In this document: positions 1 through 8,407 of the stretch, in pieces | Layout: each line of letters begins with the position of its first letter | Position numbering within the stretch: position 1 is the first letter of the stretch | Assembly: GCA_045804965.1 (NCBI GenBank) | Contig: JBJMMD010000016.1 | Coordinates: 1-64,000, forward strand | Origin: CAVTUU01 sp045804965 | GTDB lineage: Bacteria; Chloroflexota; Chloroflexia; Thermomicrobiales; UBA6265 | DNA: 64,000 nucleotides | Direction: 5' to 3' | Made by a program: the position numbers and the translations under genes | The notes under the pieces: generated by a model | The model's input: only the letters and a program-made list of their open reading frames with translations | Databases searched by the model: none | Told to the model about the DNA's origin: nothing

Positions 1-656
1 GTGTTCTTCAAGCTCACCTTCGTCGCGGTGTTTGCCGGGAGGCTGAAGCTACTCGGGGCGAACAGAATGTCCTGCAGCTCGATCGTGAGACCACCGGCCG
101 CCGCGGGTGGACTCGCCCCCGGCCCTGGACTCGCCGCCGGGAAGGGACTTACCCCGGGTGAGGGACTACCTGCAGCCGCCGGCGACGCCCCGCCTTGTGG
201 CGCTGCACCCGGCGCGGCGACAGTAATCGTCCCCTCCATGCCGGCCTGCTTATGACCAGGAACATCGCAGTAATAGTCTAGATCGCCGGGGCCCGTCTTG
301 ATCGTGACATCCTTTTTCCCGCCCGCCTCGACATCTTCGCTGATCTTGAGCGAGTCCACGGAGAAATTGTGCAACGACGCTCCGTCATTCTCGAGGTGAA
401 TGACGACGTCGGTATTCGCGGCGATCGTGAAGTTTTTCGGGTCGAACGCAATGTCGACCATCTTCAACGTGACTTCTTTCGCCGCCGTCTGGTTTGCTGC
501 ACCTGGAGCGGTTGGTGAACCCGCAACCGGCACGTTTGCTGCGTTCGGGTTGCGGGTGACGGTCGGATTGGCGGCCTCTTCTTCTGATCCACAAGCAGAC
601 AGCGCCATCATTGCCACGAAGGCCAAAATGGCGACCGACAAGAGCCGCTTGACCAT
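1..656 (-). CDS. Cupredoxin-domain lipoprotein, C-terminus beyond window edge
   Basis: The reading frame begins at an ATG (656-654) preceded by a strong GGAGGA ribosome site and runs off the left edge, so only about 218 codons are visible. The N-terminus is a lipoprotein signal with lipobox LSAC (Cys about residue 21). A first plastocyanin-like domain (about residues 50-130) carries a C-x4-H pair (YYCDVPGHKQAGM) typical of type 1 copper sites, with an upstream His in the LHNFSV strand. A Pro/Ala/Gly/Ser-rich linker follows, and then the start of what looks like a second cupredoxin domain (LQDILFAPSSF). It is probably a membrane-anchored electron-transfer or copper-storage protein on the outer face. 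The domain family is clear; substrate and partner are not. The CopC gene and another cupredoxin at the far end of the window share the copper theme. Confidence 0.85.
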   Translation of the reverse strand, partial: MVKRLLSVAILAFVAMMALSACGSEEEAANPTVTRNPNAANVPVAGSPTAPGAANQTAAKEVTLKMVDIAFDPKNFTIAANTDVVIHLENDGASLHNFSVDSLKISEDVEAGGKKDVTIKTGPGDLDYYCDVPGHKQAGMEGTITVAAPGAAPQGGASPAAAGSPSPGVSPFPAASPGPGASPPAAAGGLTIELQDILFAPSSFSLPANTATKVSLKN

Positions 657-935
657 CAACCGCGTCCTCCGCCTCGTCTAGCGACAGCGCACACTGCCAT
701 ACAACCCACCAGGCCAATCTGGCCCAGGCATTCCCGATTTTCGAATTGGTTACCGCGATTCCTTCACCGCCCATTCCGGCGGACACTCGTCGGCAGCATT
801 GTACCCCGTCACTTGGCCAATCGCCGTAACCCCATAAGGCAGGGATGCGAGGTTGAAGGCCGCGGCGAGGAATTGCGAGGATAATCTCGCGCGCACGATG
901 AGCGAGTTTCGATCCGAAAGGAACGACATCAGGCT

Positions 936-1766
936 ATGTCGACATCTCAACTGGAACCGGTCATGCGTCGAGTGGCAGCGAATGGTATCGAGCTTTCGGT
1001 CGCGGAGTATGGGACCAGCGGCCCACCGCTCTTGCTGCTCCACGGCATCGGCTCCCGTTATGTCTCGTGGCTGCCGGTGATCGAGCGGCTCTTGCCGCAC
1101 TTTCGCTTGATTGCTCCTGATTTCCGCGGGCACGGCGATTCCGCCAAACCGGCCTCGGGCTATCTCCACGTGAACTATGCCGCCGACCTCGACGGGCTGA
1201 TCAAGGAACTCGGGCTCGAGCGCCCACTTATCGTCGGTCACTCCCTCGGCGCCATCGTTGCCTACGCGTGGGCGGGACTACACGGAATCAAAACGGCCCG
1301 GATCGTGCTCGAAGATCCGCCGACCCGCACCGGACCAGACGACTCGTCAATGCTCGACGGCTGGCTCGCCCTCGCCTCAATGTCGCTGAATGAGGCTGAA
1401 GCCTACTATCGCGATCAGCACCCCGAGTGGAGCGCTGAAGACTGTTATCGCCGAGCGGTGAGCATCACGTCGACCTCGCCCGCCGTTTTCCGAGAGCTGC
1501 GTGACCAAAGCCGCCGCGCCGGAGGCATCGATCGCCTCTCATCATTGCCACCGGTCGCCGTGCCAATCTTGATCATTTACGGCGAACTCGCGCACGGCGG
1601 CATGTCTGCGCCGGAAGACATTCACCGCATCGAAGGCCAATCGCCGAATGCGCGAGCCGTGATGATTCCTGGCGGCAACCACTCGCTCCACCGCGACCAC
1701 ACCGACGCCTTTCTCGCAGCCGCTTTACCGTTTTTGCTGGACGCCGCGCCGAAATTTCCGTCGTAG
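936..1766 (+). CDS. Alpha/beta-fold hydrolase
   Basis: A 276-residue single-domain alpha/beta hydrolase. The oxyanion-hole region LLLLHGIGS lies near residue 35, the nucleophile elbow GHSLGA near residue 102 supplies the catalytic Ser, and GGNHSLH near the C-terminus supplies the His. There is no signal peptide, so it should be cytoplasmic. The fold and catalytic residues are seen; the substrate (ester, lactone, epoxide or haloalkane) cannot be told from sequence. A second in-frame ATG lies at 963. Its stop codon lies inside an inverted repeat shared with the convergent deacetylase gene. Confidence 0.88.
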   Translation: MSTSQLEPVMRRVAANGIELSVAEYGTSGPPLLLLHGIGSRYVSWLPVIERLLPHFRLIAPDFRGHGDSAKPASGYLHVNYAADLDGLIKELGLERPLIVGHSLGAIVAYAWAGLHGIKTARIVLEDPPTRTGPDDSSMLDGWLALASMSLNEAEAYYRDQHPEWSAEDCYRRAVSITSTSPAVFRELRDQSRRAGGIDRLSSLPPVAVPILIIYGELAHGGMSAPEDIHRIEGQSPNARAVMIPGGNHSLHRDHTDAFLAAALPFLLDAAPKFPS

Positions 1767-1789
1767 GGGCGTGTGGCGCGCGCCCCTAC
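1763..1789. terminator. Bidirectional hairpin between convergent genes
   Basis: A perfect 9-bp inverted repeat (GTAGGGGCG ... CGCCCCTAC) with a 9-base loop contains the stop codons of both convergent genes. It fits a shared transcription terminator, though no long T-run follows. The GTAGGGGCG core resembles the hairpin at 62316-62340, so it may belong to a dispersed repeat family. Confidence 0.55.
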
Positions 1790-2739
1790 TTATCCTCCGG
1801 CTGCAGAAGCTGCTCGACCGTGACAAGGTCGAACCCTTGAGCCTGCAATGTCTCAATAAGCTGGGGCAATGCTTCGGCATCAAGTGAGGCCGCGCCGACG
1901 TGCATGAGGATAATGTCGCCGGCCGACGCATTGCTGCCGCAATGGTCGATGATTTCGTCGACCGTGGCCCCGTTCCAACCGAGAGTGTCGCAGGTCCACA
2001 TGATCGTGAGGTAGTAGCCGTCGTTCTCGAGGTCGGCGAGCACGCCTTCGTCGTAGTCGCCATACGGCGGCCGGAAATACGGTTTGGGATCGTAGCCTTC
2101 GGCGGCGGTGGCAATTGATTGCTCGGTATCGCTCAGTTCCTGACTTCGCTCGTCGGAGGTCAACACGCCCGCATCCCAGTCAGCCGTTGAGAAACCGGTC
2201 CACGAGCGGTGACTGTACGTGTGGTTGAAGATCATCTGACCATCGTCGAACATACGCTTGACGAGATCCGGATTCTCGTCCGCCCAATGCCCCGTAATCC
2301 CGAAGCTTGCCTTCACGTGATACTCATCGAGTGTGTCGAGAATTTCTTCGGCAAATCCCCGGTCCGCGCCGGCATCGAACGTGAGCGCAATTTCATTCCG
2401 ACCACTCTCTCCGTGGTCGATCACTAAACTCTCGCCGGTGCCGGGATCGGGAGGCGGCTCCGGGCGTTTCGTTGCCTGGGGGCTTGGCGACGGTTCCGGG
2501 CGCGTCGTTCGTGAGGCTTGCGTCGTCGCGGCCGGCAGAGGGGTTGCAGTCACGGTCGGGACTGCCGTTGCCGTCAGAGCTGCCGTCGCAGTTGAAGGCA
2601 CGGTCGGTAAAGCTGTCGAAGTCGGACGTTCGGCGACTGTTGGCGAGCCTGCAGCGCAGCCAGCAAGCAAGGTGACAGCCGCAATTGCAACCAACAGCTT
2701 GCTTGCGCCTGATGAGCGAGGCCATCGAGCGGGGATCAC
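1786..2739 (-). CDS. Polysaccharide deacetylase (NodB domain) lipoprotein
   Basis: A 317-residue protein that starts at GTG and has a lipoprotein signal ending in LLAGC. A Pro/Thr/Ser-rich linker of about 70 residues follows, and then a NodB homology domain (about residues 105-310). Seen motifs are TFDAGAD (motif 1), HTYSH (motif 2, metal-binding His pair), RPPYGDYD (motif 3) and ILMHVG (motif 5). The second Asp of the canonical TFDDG is Ala-Gly here, as in a known subset of the family. It probably deacetylates a cell-envelope or exported glycan on the outer face of the membrane. The gene converges with the alpha/beta hydrolase. The start is uncertain because no strong ribosome site precedes the GTG. 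Confidence 0.88.
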   Translation of the reverse strand: MIPARWPRSSGASKLLVAIAAVTLLAGCAAGSPTVAERPTSTALPTVPSTATAALTATAVPTVTATPLPAATTQASRTTRPEPSPSPQATKRPEPPPDPGTGESLVIDHGESGRNEIALTFDAGADRGFAEEILDTLDEYHVKASFGITGHWADENPDLVKRMFDDGQMIFNHTYSHRSWTGFSTADWDAGVLTSDERSQELSDTEQSIATAAEGYDPKPYFRPPYGDYDEGVLADLENDGYYLTIMWTCDTLGWNGATVDEIIDHCGSNASAGDIILMHVGAASLDAEALPQLIETLQAQGFDLVTVEQLLQPEDK

Positions 2740-2839
2740 CTAGCGAAAAGGCGGTGACGACGAATGTGAGATGTACGATTGCTCAGCAAGGCGGAGCGAC
2801 AATCCAAAATCGACCCGCACGTCAAATCGCGACCCTTCA

Positions 2840-3151
2840 TCACCAGATTCCGAGTTCGTCCCTCGCCTCTTCACTCATCATGTCGGGACTCCAGGGCGGA
2901 CTCCACACGAGTTTGACGTCGACTTCGCCGATCCCCGGCAGATCGCCGAGCGCCCCGGTCACCTCTTGGACGATGACAGGTCCAAGTGGACACCCCAAAG
3001 AAGTCAGCGTCATCGTGACCAACACGTCGCCGCTTTCGGAAATATCGGTATCGTAGACGAGCCCCAAATCGACGATGTTGACCCCGATTTCCGGGTCGTA
3101 CACATTCTTGAGATTCGACTTGACTTCTTCTTCGGTAAACGTAACTGGCAT
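2840..3151 (-). CDS. MIP18 / DUF59-family metal-sulfur cluster assembly factor
   Basis: A 103-residue protein matching the whole DUF59 (MIP18, SufT/PaaD-like) domain. It has the conserved start VYDPEIGVNIVDLGLVYD, the TLTSLGCPLGPVI segment with the conserved Cys, and the VKLVWSPPWSPDMMS motif. Family members help deliver or mature Fe-S clusters; some act with SUF, others with ring-hydroxylating or phenylacetyl-CoA oxygenases. No suf or paa genes are visible here, so housekeeping Fe-S maturation is the simplest view. GGAG precedes the ATG by 6 bases. It is monocistronic as far as the window shows. Confidence 0.9.
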   Translation of the reverse strand: MPVTFTEEEVKSNLKNVYDPEIGVNIVDLGLVYDTDISESGDVLVTMTLTSLGCPLGPVIVQEVTGALGDLPGIGEVDVKLVWSPPWSPDMMSEEARDELGIW

Positions 3152-3313
3152 CTTGTTCTCCGGCCCGCGCGAGTCGCGGGTAATGCGGCGATTCGATCAA
3201 TCTGACTGGCGAATAGTGTACTCCGCCCGCGCCAAGGCACGAGCAGGTCGGCACCGAAGGCGGCCGCTCTCATCCTCACTCATTTTCTGAAACAGCTTCG
3301 CCACCACGCCGGG

Positions 3314-3371
3314 CTGAAAGTGACCCAGAGAGTGCCCCGCTCAGACAACGAAGCCGCCCTTCGGGGCTGAG
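3314..3371 (+). repeat. Dispersed intergenic repeat A, copy 1
   Basis: About 58 bases that align with 39079-39135 with a handful of mismatches (shared blocks TGACCCAGAG, GTGCC, AAGCCG and GGCTGAG). Both copies lie in gaps without genes. The intergenic stretch 3152-3524 holds this element and repeat B and nothing else I can support. Confidence 0.65.
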
Positions 3372-3405
3372 TCCAATGCGAACTCAGGGCAGCCTCATCT
3401 CTCGT

Positions 3406-3444
3406 CAGCCCTGGAAGGGCTTCGCGTTTCGTAGCCCGGGCCTT
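3406..3444 (+). repeat. Dispersed intergenic repeat B, copy 1
   Basis: A 39-base element that is identical to 55610-55648 except at two positions. It contains the self-complementary pieces GAAGGGCTTC and GCCCGGGC, so it can fold. It looks like a REP-type repeat. Confidence 0.75.
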
Positions 3445-3524
3445 CTAGCCGCGTGCACGGGCTGGGCCGGGCACGCGGCGAAAGCCAAGTAGGGCGAATC
3501 AACGAGGCCGCCTCGCAATCGCCG

Positions 3525-3794
3525 CTATCGAGGCAGATCGTCGACTTCGCGCCACGTTGCATCGGTGATGTCGTTGGGCACCTTCGCCTTGCTGCGTTCA
3601 TTGGACACGCTGCGCCAGAAGAGAAATGCCGCGATCACAGGCACCATGACGAGCATGATCAGGAACACGCGGATGAGCGTGCCGACGAGTCCATGGAAGA
3701 ACCATCCGAGAAACAATCCTGCCGCCATGCCGGCGCAAAAGATGTAGATCTTTGGCTTAAGCTCTTCCCATAATGACGAGGCGGCTTGATTCAT
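3525..3794 (-). CDS. Small two-helix membrane protein, unknown function
   Basis: 89 residues from the ATG at 3794, which has AAGGAG 8 bases upstream; a longer frame to 3842 lacks such a site. The sequence starts MNQAASSLWEELKPK, then has a glycine-containing hydrophobic segment (IYIFCAGMAAGLFLGWFFHG) and a second one (IRVFLIMLVMVPVIAAFLFW), with a charged C-terminal tail. It is an inner-membrane protein without a recognised family. It is divergent from the LexA-box helicase gene, with about 140 bases between the two starts. Confidence 0.6.
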   Translation of the reverse strand: MNQAASSLWEELKPKIYIFCAGMAAGLFLGWFFHGLVGTLIRVFLIMLVMVPVIAAFLFWRSVSNERSKAKVPNDITDATWREVDDLPR

Positions 3795-3863
3795 AATTCC
3801 TACTCCTTGCACCCTCGTTGCAAGGTGAACTCGTGCGGACACTGTACGCTGTCAGCATACCGC

Positions 3864-3911
3864 TTCCCGTCACGCGCGGCGACCGCTATACTGAAAGTGG
3901 AACATCTGTTC
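3864..3911 (+). promoter_or_regulatory. Promoter with LexA-type SOS box for the RecQ-like helicase
   Basis: TATACT (3887-3892) is a good -10 element; TTCCCG (3864-3869) sits at 17-base spacing as a weak -35. GAACATCTGTTC (3900-3911) matches the Gram-positive type LexA site GAAC-N4-GTTC and covers the expected start point, 22 bases before the GTG start. The same geometry (LexA box just after the -10) recurs at 52700-52752. Confidence 0.72.
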
Positions 3912-3933
3912 GTCATCGTCGAGGACGCAGCAC

Positions 3934-6900
3934 GTGACCGTTCAAAGCGCTCCAAATGCGGATGTTGTGCCAGCCGCTCGGCCCGGACCGAGCGCCGAAC
4001 TGCGCGCCTTCCATCTGACCTCCGCCGACCTCTCTGCATTGCCGGCAAAACTCGTTTGGGCCGTCGTCGGCCGGCTGAGGGGAGCCGGGGACTATCAGGA
4101 AGCGGCACGACTCCTCGAGCTGATCGAGGCTACGAACGGCGAGAGCCTGCAAGTGCTCGAGGAGCGGGCTCGACTCGCCTTCCTCCAAGGCGATAGTGAT
4201 CGCGCTCGCGACATGCTTCAACGACGCGTCGCCCGCGCGCCCTCGCCCAGCGCTCGGGCTGCGCTCGCTCGCCTCTATCTTGAATCAGGCGATCTCACCA
4301 AAGCCGCCGCATTGAGCGCTGAGCTCGCGCGCGGGCACCCTGACCTGATCACGATCTCCCAACTTTCGGCGGATGTCGCGAAGGCGCGCGGCGACATCGA
4401 AACTGCGCGCACGTACTACCTTGGTGTTCTCGACGCCAAACCCGATAGTCCGACCGCGCTCCTCACCCTCGCGAAAATCGCTGCCGATGAACGTGACCTC
4501 GAATCGGCCAAGCATTTCCTGCGCCGAGCACTGAGTGTGATGACTGAGACTGCCACATCGAATCAGCTTCGCGCCGCGGCCAGCCTCGCGGTTACGATCG
4601 GGGACGAAGCGGAAGCCACCGCACTCGAACAACGCGCCGAAGCCGTGGACGATGAGCGATCCGGTGAATTGTTGACTTCACTTCACGAAGCGCTGGGCGA
4701 TCGCGCGCCCGCCGAGCCAGCGGATGAGCTCCTCGTGCTGTCAAACGACATCGACCAGCCGTCTGCGCCTGACAAGGTCATATCTCCTGACCAATCAGCC
4801 GAACCGGTCGATCCCCACATCCTCACGACCCTTCGCGACACGTTTGGACACAAAGAACTTCGGCCTGGGCAGGCCGCCGTCATAAAGCACGTGATGGCCG
4901 GGAAGAATGTGCTGGCGGTCATGCCGACCGGTTCGGGCAAGTCGCTGACTTTTCAGCTCCCGGCGATGCTGACCGAGGGCACAACGCTCGTCATTTCGCC
5001 CTTGATCGCGTTAATGAAGGACCAGCTCGAGTCCCTGCCCGCGGCTGTCCAAGAGCGCACCGCGCTGATCAACAGCACGCTCAGCTCGGGCGACATCCGC
5101 CGCCGTCTCGATGACCTCCGTTTGGGCAAATTGAAACTCGTGTACGTCGCGCCCGAGCGCCTTCGCCACCACGCCTTCCTCGACGCGCTGCGTACCGCCA
5201 ATGTCGCCCGCGTCGTCGTCGACGAGGCGCATTGCATCAGTCTCTGGGGACATGATTTTCGGCCCGACTATCTGTCGATCCCGACCGCCCTCCAGGAGCT
5301 CGGCGCGCCGCCCGTGGTCGCGATCACGGCCACGGCCACGCAGGCCATGGCCCGCCAAATTGCCGCTGCGCTCAAGCGCGACATGGAGCTCGTTCGCCTC
5401 AGTGTGTTCCGCCCGAACCTCTTCTATGAAGTCATCAACGCCAGCTCTCGCGACGAAAAAATCGCACGCGTAGCCGAAATCTGTCGCCAGGAGCGAGGCG
5501 CGGGCATCATCTACGTCTCGTCCCGCCGCGACACAGAACGCATCGCCACCCTCCTCCGCGACCGCGGCGTTTCCGCGCTGCACTACCATGCCGGAATGGA
5601 CCCCGAAACCCGCGCCCAGCATCAGGACCGGTTCATGCGCGGTCACGTTCGGGTGATGGTTGCGACCATTGCCTTCGGCATGGGCGTCGATAAGGCCGAT
5701 GTCCGATTCATCATCCACTTCGCGGCGCCGCGCTCACTCGAAGCCTATGCCCAAGAATCTGGACGCGCCGGACGCGACGGTCAGCAGGCACGCTGCGTGC
5801 TCGTCACCGCCCCTTCCGACAAGGCAGCGCTCACTCAGTCAATCCGCCGCGACCAAATGAGCCTCGACGCACTCCGGACCATCTACGTCCGCCTCCGTAA
5901 AGCTGCCAGCGGCAATTGGGCAATTCTCGATCCGATGAGCCTGACACCGCCAGCGGAACATGACGACGCGGACGATCAAGACGCTCGCGTCGCCCTCGGG
6001 CTCCTCGAGCAAGCCCGCCTCATCCACCGCCATCCCGACGCCCCGATAAGTTACGCGTTGCAATGGCTGCAGGAGCGGAGCGGCGAAACGGCGCCACCGG
6101 CCGCAGACAATGCTTGGGATTGCTTCTCGAGCTGGCTGCAAAGCACGGATCAAGTGCAGCCGCGCTCGATCCGGACCGCCGCGACCTGCGCCGCGACTGG
6201 TCTCTCTCCTATCGAGCTCGACCGCCTGCTCGCCAGCCGGTCTGAGTTCATCGTCCGCGACAACAGCCGGGCAGCATGCTTAGAACTCCTCCCCGCAACG
6301 GGCGACACCGCACGGACGATGACAACACTTCTGGAAAAGGCGCACGCCGACGCCAAGCGCCGGGTCGACCAAGTCATAGCCTACGCTCGCGGCCGTACCT
6401 GCCGCCACGCCGCCATCGCCGCCCATCTCGGCGAACGACTCGACCCGTGCAAGACCTCGTGCGACGTCTGCACCGTCGTCTCGGAAGGCCGCGCGTTTGA
6501 ACAAACCCCGGTCGCGGCGGTGACTAAGCGCGCCCACGCCACGGCCGATGACGCTCTCGCGGTGCTCACCGCCATGCGCACACTGCCCTATCCACTCGGC
6601 AAGCCAGGGTTGGTGAGTCTGCTCCTCGGCTCAATGGAAAGCCGTATCCGCCCAGATCGCTCCGCGAGCTTCGGCGTCCTCAAAGACGTGCAAAAGAGCA
6701 AAGTCGAGCAATTGGTCGACCGCCTCGCCGAGGAGGGATACCTCTTCCGTGACATGGACCACGACTACAAGCTCATCTCGCTCACGAAACAGGGGAGCGA
6801 GGCGACTGTCGCCGACCTCGCGGCATTCAACGCCACGGTGAGCGCTTCCACCGGGATCAATCGCAAGACCGGCAAGCCCGAGATCGACCTCAGCGATCTT

Positions 6901-7125
6901 TCACCCGCCGACGCCGATCTCTGCCAGCGCCTCTTCGAGTGGCGCCGCGCCCGAGCCTCCACCGACGCCGTTCCCCCGTATGTCGTCGCCCACAACACCA
7001 CGCTCGTCAACATCGCCGTTACTCGCCCCACCACCCTCTCCGCTCTCACGGCCGTCCCCGGCCTCGGTCCCGCCAAGGTCGAAAAATACGGCCGCGATCT
7101 GCTGAAGGTCATTACCGGCGAATAA
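3934..7125 (+). CDS. RecQ-family ATP-dependent DNA helicase with N-terminal TPR region
   Basis: 1063 residues from a GTG with GAGGA upstream. Residues about 40-240 form tetratricopeptide-like helical repeats, unusual for RecQ. The helicase core starts near residue 295 with the RecQ motif 0 (FGHKELRPGQ), Walker A MPTGSGKS (about 330), DEAH (about 430, DEAHCISLWGHDFRPDY) and motif VI QESGRAGRDG. A RecQ zinc-binding arrangement (C-R-H ... PCKTSCDVC) follows, and then a winged-helix RQC-like part and an HRDC-type C-terminus (TTLSALTAVPGLGPAKVEKY). It should unwind DNA 3' to 5' in recombination and repair. Usual RecQ proteins are 500-700 residues; the extra 290 N-terminal residues are the oddity and may mediate protein contacts. 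The LexA-type box upstream suggests induction by DNA damage. Confidence 0.93.
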   Translation: MTVQSAPNADVVPAARPGPSAELRAFHLTSADLSALPAKLVWAVVGRLRGAGDYQEAARLLELIEATNGESLQVLEERARLAFLQGDSDRARDMLQRRVARAPSPSARAALARLYLESGDLTKAAALSAELARGHPDLITISQLSADVAKARGDIETARTYYLGVLDAKPDSPTALLTLAKIAADERDLESAKHFLRRALSVMTETATSNQLRAAASLAVTIGDEAEATALEQRAEAVDDERSGELLTSLHEALGDRAPAEPADELLVLSNDIDQPSAPDKVISPDQSAEPVDPHILTTLRDTFGHKELRPGQAAVIKHVMAGKNVLAVMPTGSGKSLTFQLPAMLTEGTTLVISPLIALMKDQLESLPAAVQERTALINSTLSSGDIRRRLDDLRLGKLKLVYVAPERLRHHAFLDALRTANVARVVVDEAHCISLWGHDFRPDYLSIPTALQELGAPPVVAITATATQAMARQIAAALKRDMELVRLSVFRPNLFYEVINASSRDEKIARVAEICRQERGAGIIYVSSRRDTERIATLLRDRGVSALHYHAGMDPETRAQHQDRFMRGHVRVMVATIAFGMGVDKADVRFIIHFAAPRSLEAYAQESGRAGRDGQQARCVLVTAPSDKAALTQSIRRDQMSLDALRTIYVRLRKAASGNWAILDPMSLTPPAEHDDADDQDARVALGLLEQARLIHRHPDAPISYALQWLQERSGETAPPAADNAWDCFSSWLQSTDQVQPRSIRTAATCAATGLSPIELDRLLASRSEFIVRDNSRAACLELLPATGDTARTMTTLLEKAHADAKRRVDQVIAYARGRTCRHAAIAAHLGERLDPCKTSCDVCTVVSEGRAFEQTPVAAVTKRAHATADDALAVLTAMRTLPYPLGKPGLVSLLLGSMESRIRPDRSASFGVLKDVQKSKVEQLVDRLAEEGYLFRDMDHDYKLISLTKQGSEATVADLAAFNATVSASTGINRKTGKPEIDLSDLSPADADLCQRLFEWRRARASTDAVPPYVVAHNTTLVNIAVTRPTTLSALTAVPGLGPAKVEKYGRDLLKVITGE

Positions 7126-7189
7126 GCGGAAATCGTGCCTACCGCCCTATGCTACACTCGTTTGCCCCCTGCGCGCAGCGGTGAGCAAT

Positions 7190-7287
7190 GGGGGCGGAAG
7201 GGGCCCGGTGGCCTCCCCGGTCTTCAAAACCGTGCGGGCGGTGGTGATCCCAGCGCCGGTGGGTTCGACTCCCATGCGCCCTCGCCA
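7190..7287 (+). tRNA. selC: tRNA-Sec (anticodon TCA)
   Basis: A 98-base tRNA of selenocysteine type. The anticodon loop is CTTCAAA with TCA at 7224-7226. The D-stem is 6 bp with a 4-base loop (GGGGCC/GGCCTC). There is a long G+C variable arm, the T-arm GTGGG-TTCGACT-CCCAT and an encoded CCA end (7285-7287). The acceptor stem is long: seven pairs plus a terminal G-G opposition if drawn as 8 bp. These features separate it from tRNA-Ser and tRNA-Leu. It means the cell decodes UGA as selenocysteine; selA, selB and selD are not in the window. A candidate client is the radical SAM protein at 47172-48638. Confidence 0.92.
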
Positions 7288-7540
7288 CTCCACCTAGGCT
7301 TCGTTGAAGCGAATACTGATGCACGAATCTTCATCTTCTCGCAACGCGATGAGCGCCAAACTCGAAGCGGCTGAGTAATCGGGTCTTTGGAAACATCGAT
7401 GTGTAGCGAGTCCTAATAGCGATAAGCGTCGCTTCAAATCAATAGTGACTTCCTAGCTGGTACGCGGGTCGCGTTCAGCCTGATTCCCCTTGCTCGTCGC
7501 GAAGAGCGGCGAGGGGTGGACAGGGCGGGAGGACTGAACG

Positions 7541-8407
7541 TTGGAAAACTCGCAGCTTGTTATCGATTTGGTCTTGGCCCTCGGTGCCGCCTTCCTCGGA
7601 GGCGTCATCGCTCAGCGGCTGGGACTTCCCGTACTCCTCGGATACATCATCGCGGGAGTCGTGATCGGTCCCAACACACCAGGCCTGGTTGCGGACAGGG
7701 AAAGCGTCGAAGTGCTGGCGAACCTCGGCGTCGCCTTCCTCATGTTCGCTCTCGGCGTCGAGTTCAGCTTCGCAGAGTTAAAGCGAGTGCGCCGAATCGG
7801 GTTGGTCGCGGGCGGACTGCAAATTCCGCTCACAATTCTGCTTGGGACCTTGGCCAGCCTGGCAGCCGGTTGGTCGGCGGAAGCCTCGCTGCTCCTGGGT
7901 GGGGCCTTCGCAATCTCCAGCTCGATTGTCGGCCTCAAACTCCTCATGGGGCGGGGTGAGGCGGACAGCCCTCAAGCGGGCGTTGCCCTGGGTCTTGGCG
8001 TCGCGCAGGATCTCTCCCTGGTGCCGATGATTGCATTGTTGCCCGTCCTCTCCGGCGAGGGTGGCAACTTGGTTGTAGACATCGTCCAGTCTCTTGGCAC
8101 CGCGATGCTCGCGCTCATCCTGGTCATTGCGCTCGGCACGCGGTTGGTACCACGAATCCTCTACGCCGTCGCTCGCTCGGAGTCGCGCGAACTCTTCCTG
8201 CTGACCGTCGTGCTTATCGCGCTCGGCACGGCACTGGCAAGCGAAAAAGCGGGCTCTCCTTTGCGCTTGGCACCTTTCTCGCTGGCCTCATTGTCTCCGA
8301 GTCGGAATTCGATAGTCAGGTCCTCGCTGAGATTATCCCCCTCCGAGATCTCTTCGCGACGCTCTTCTTCGTGTCCGTCGGCATGTTGCTTGACCCAGCC
8401 TCCCTGA
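7541..8407 (+). CDS. CPA2-type cation:proton antiporter, N-terminal part (frameshifted)
   Basis: Starts at TTG with GGGAGGA upstream and encodes the first half of a KefB/CPA2-family Na+(K+)/H+ exchanger: membrane helices with LGYIIAGVVIGP, FALGVEFSF, and GVAQDLSLVP (the Asp is in the usual ion-binding helix). Homology stops after ALASEKAG near 8250. The bases around 8251-8254 then need one extra base to continue as LSFALGTFLAG-like sequence in the +1 frame, which flows directly into the next entry. The residues after about 237 of this frame (SPLRLAPFSL... CCLTQPP) are therefore out-of-frame and not real. It is either a pseudogene or an assembly error. Confidence 0.75.
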   Translation: MENSQLVIDLVLALGAAFLGGVIAQRLGLPVLLGYIIAGVVIGPNTPGLVADRESVEVLANLGVAFLMFALGVEFSFAELKRVRRIGLVAGGLQIPLTILLGTLASLAAGWSAEASLLLGGAFAISSSIVGLKLLMGRGEADSPQAGVALGLGVAQDLSLVPMIALLPVLSGEGGNLVVDIVQSLGTAMLALILVIALGTRLVPRILYAVARSESRELFLLTVVLIALGTALASEKAGSPLRLAPFSLASLSPSRNSIVRSSLRLSPSEISSRRSSSCPSACCLTQPP

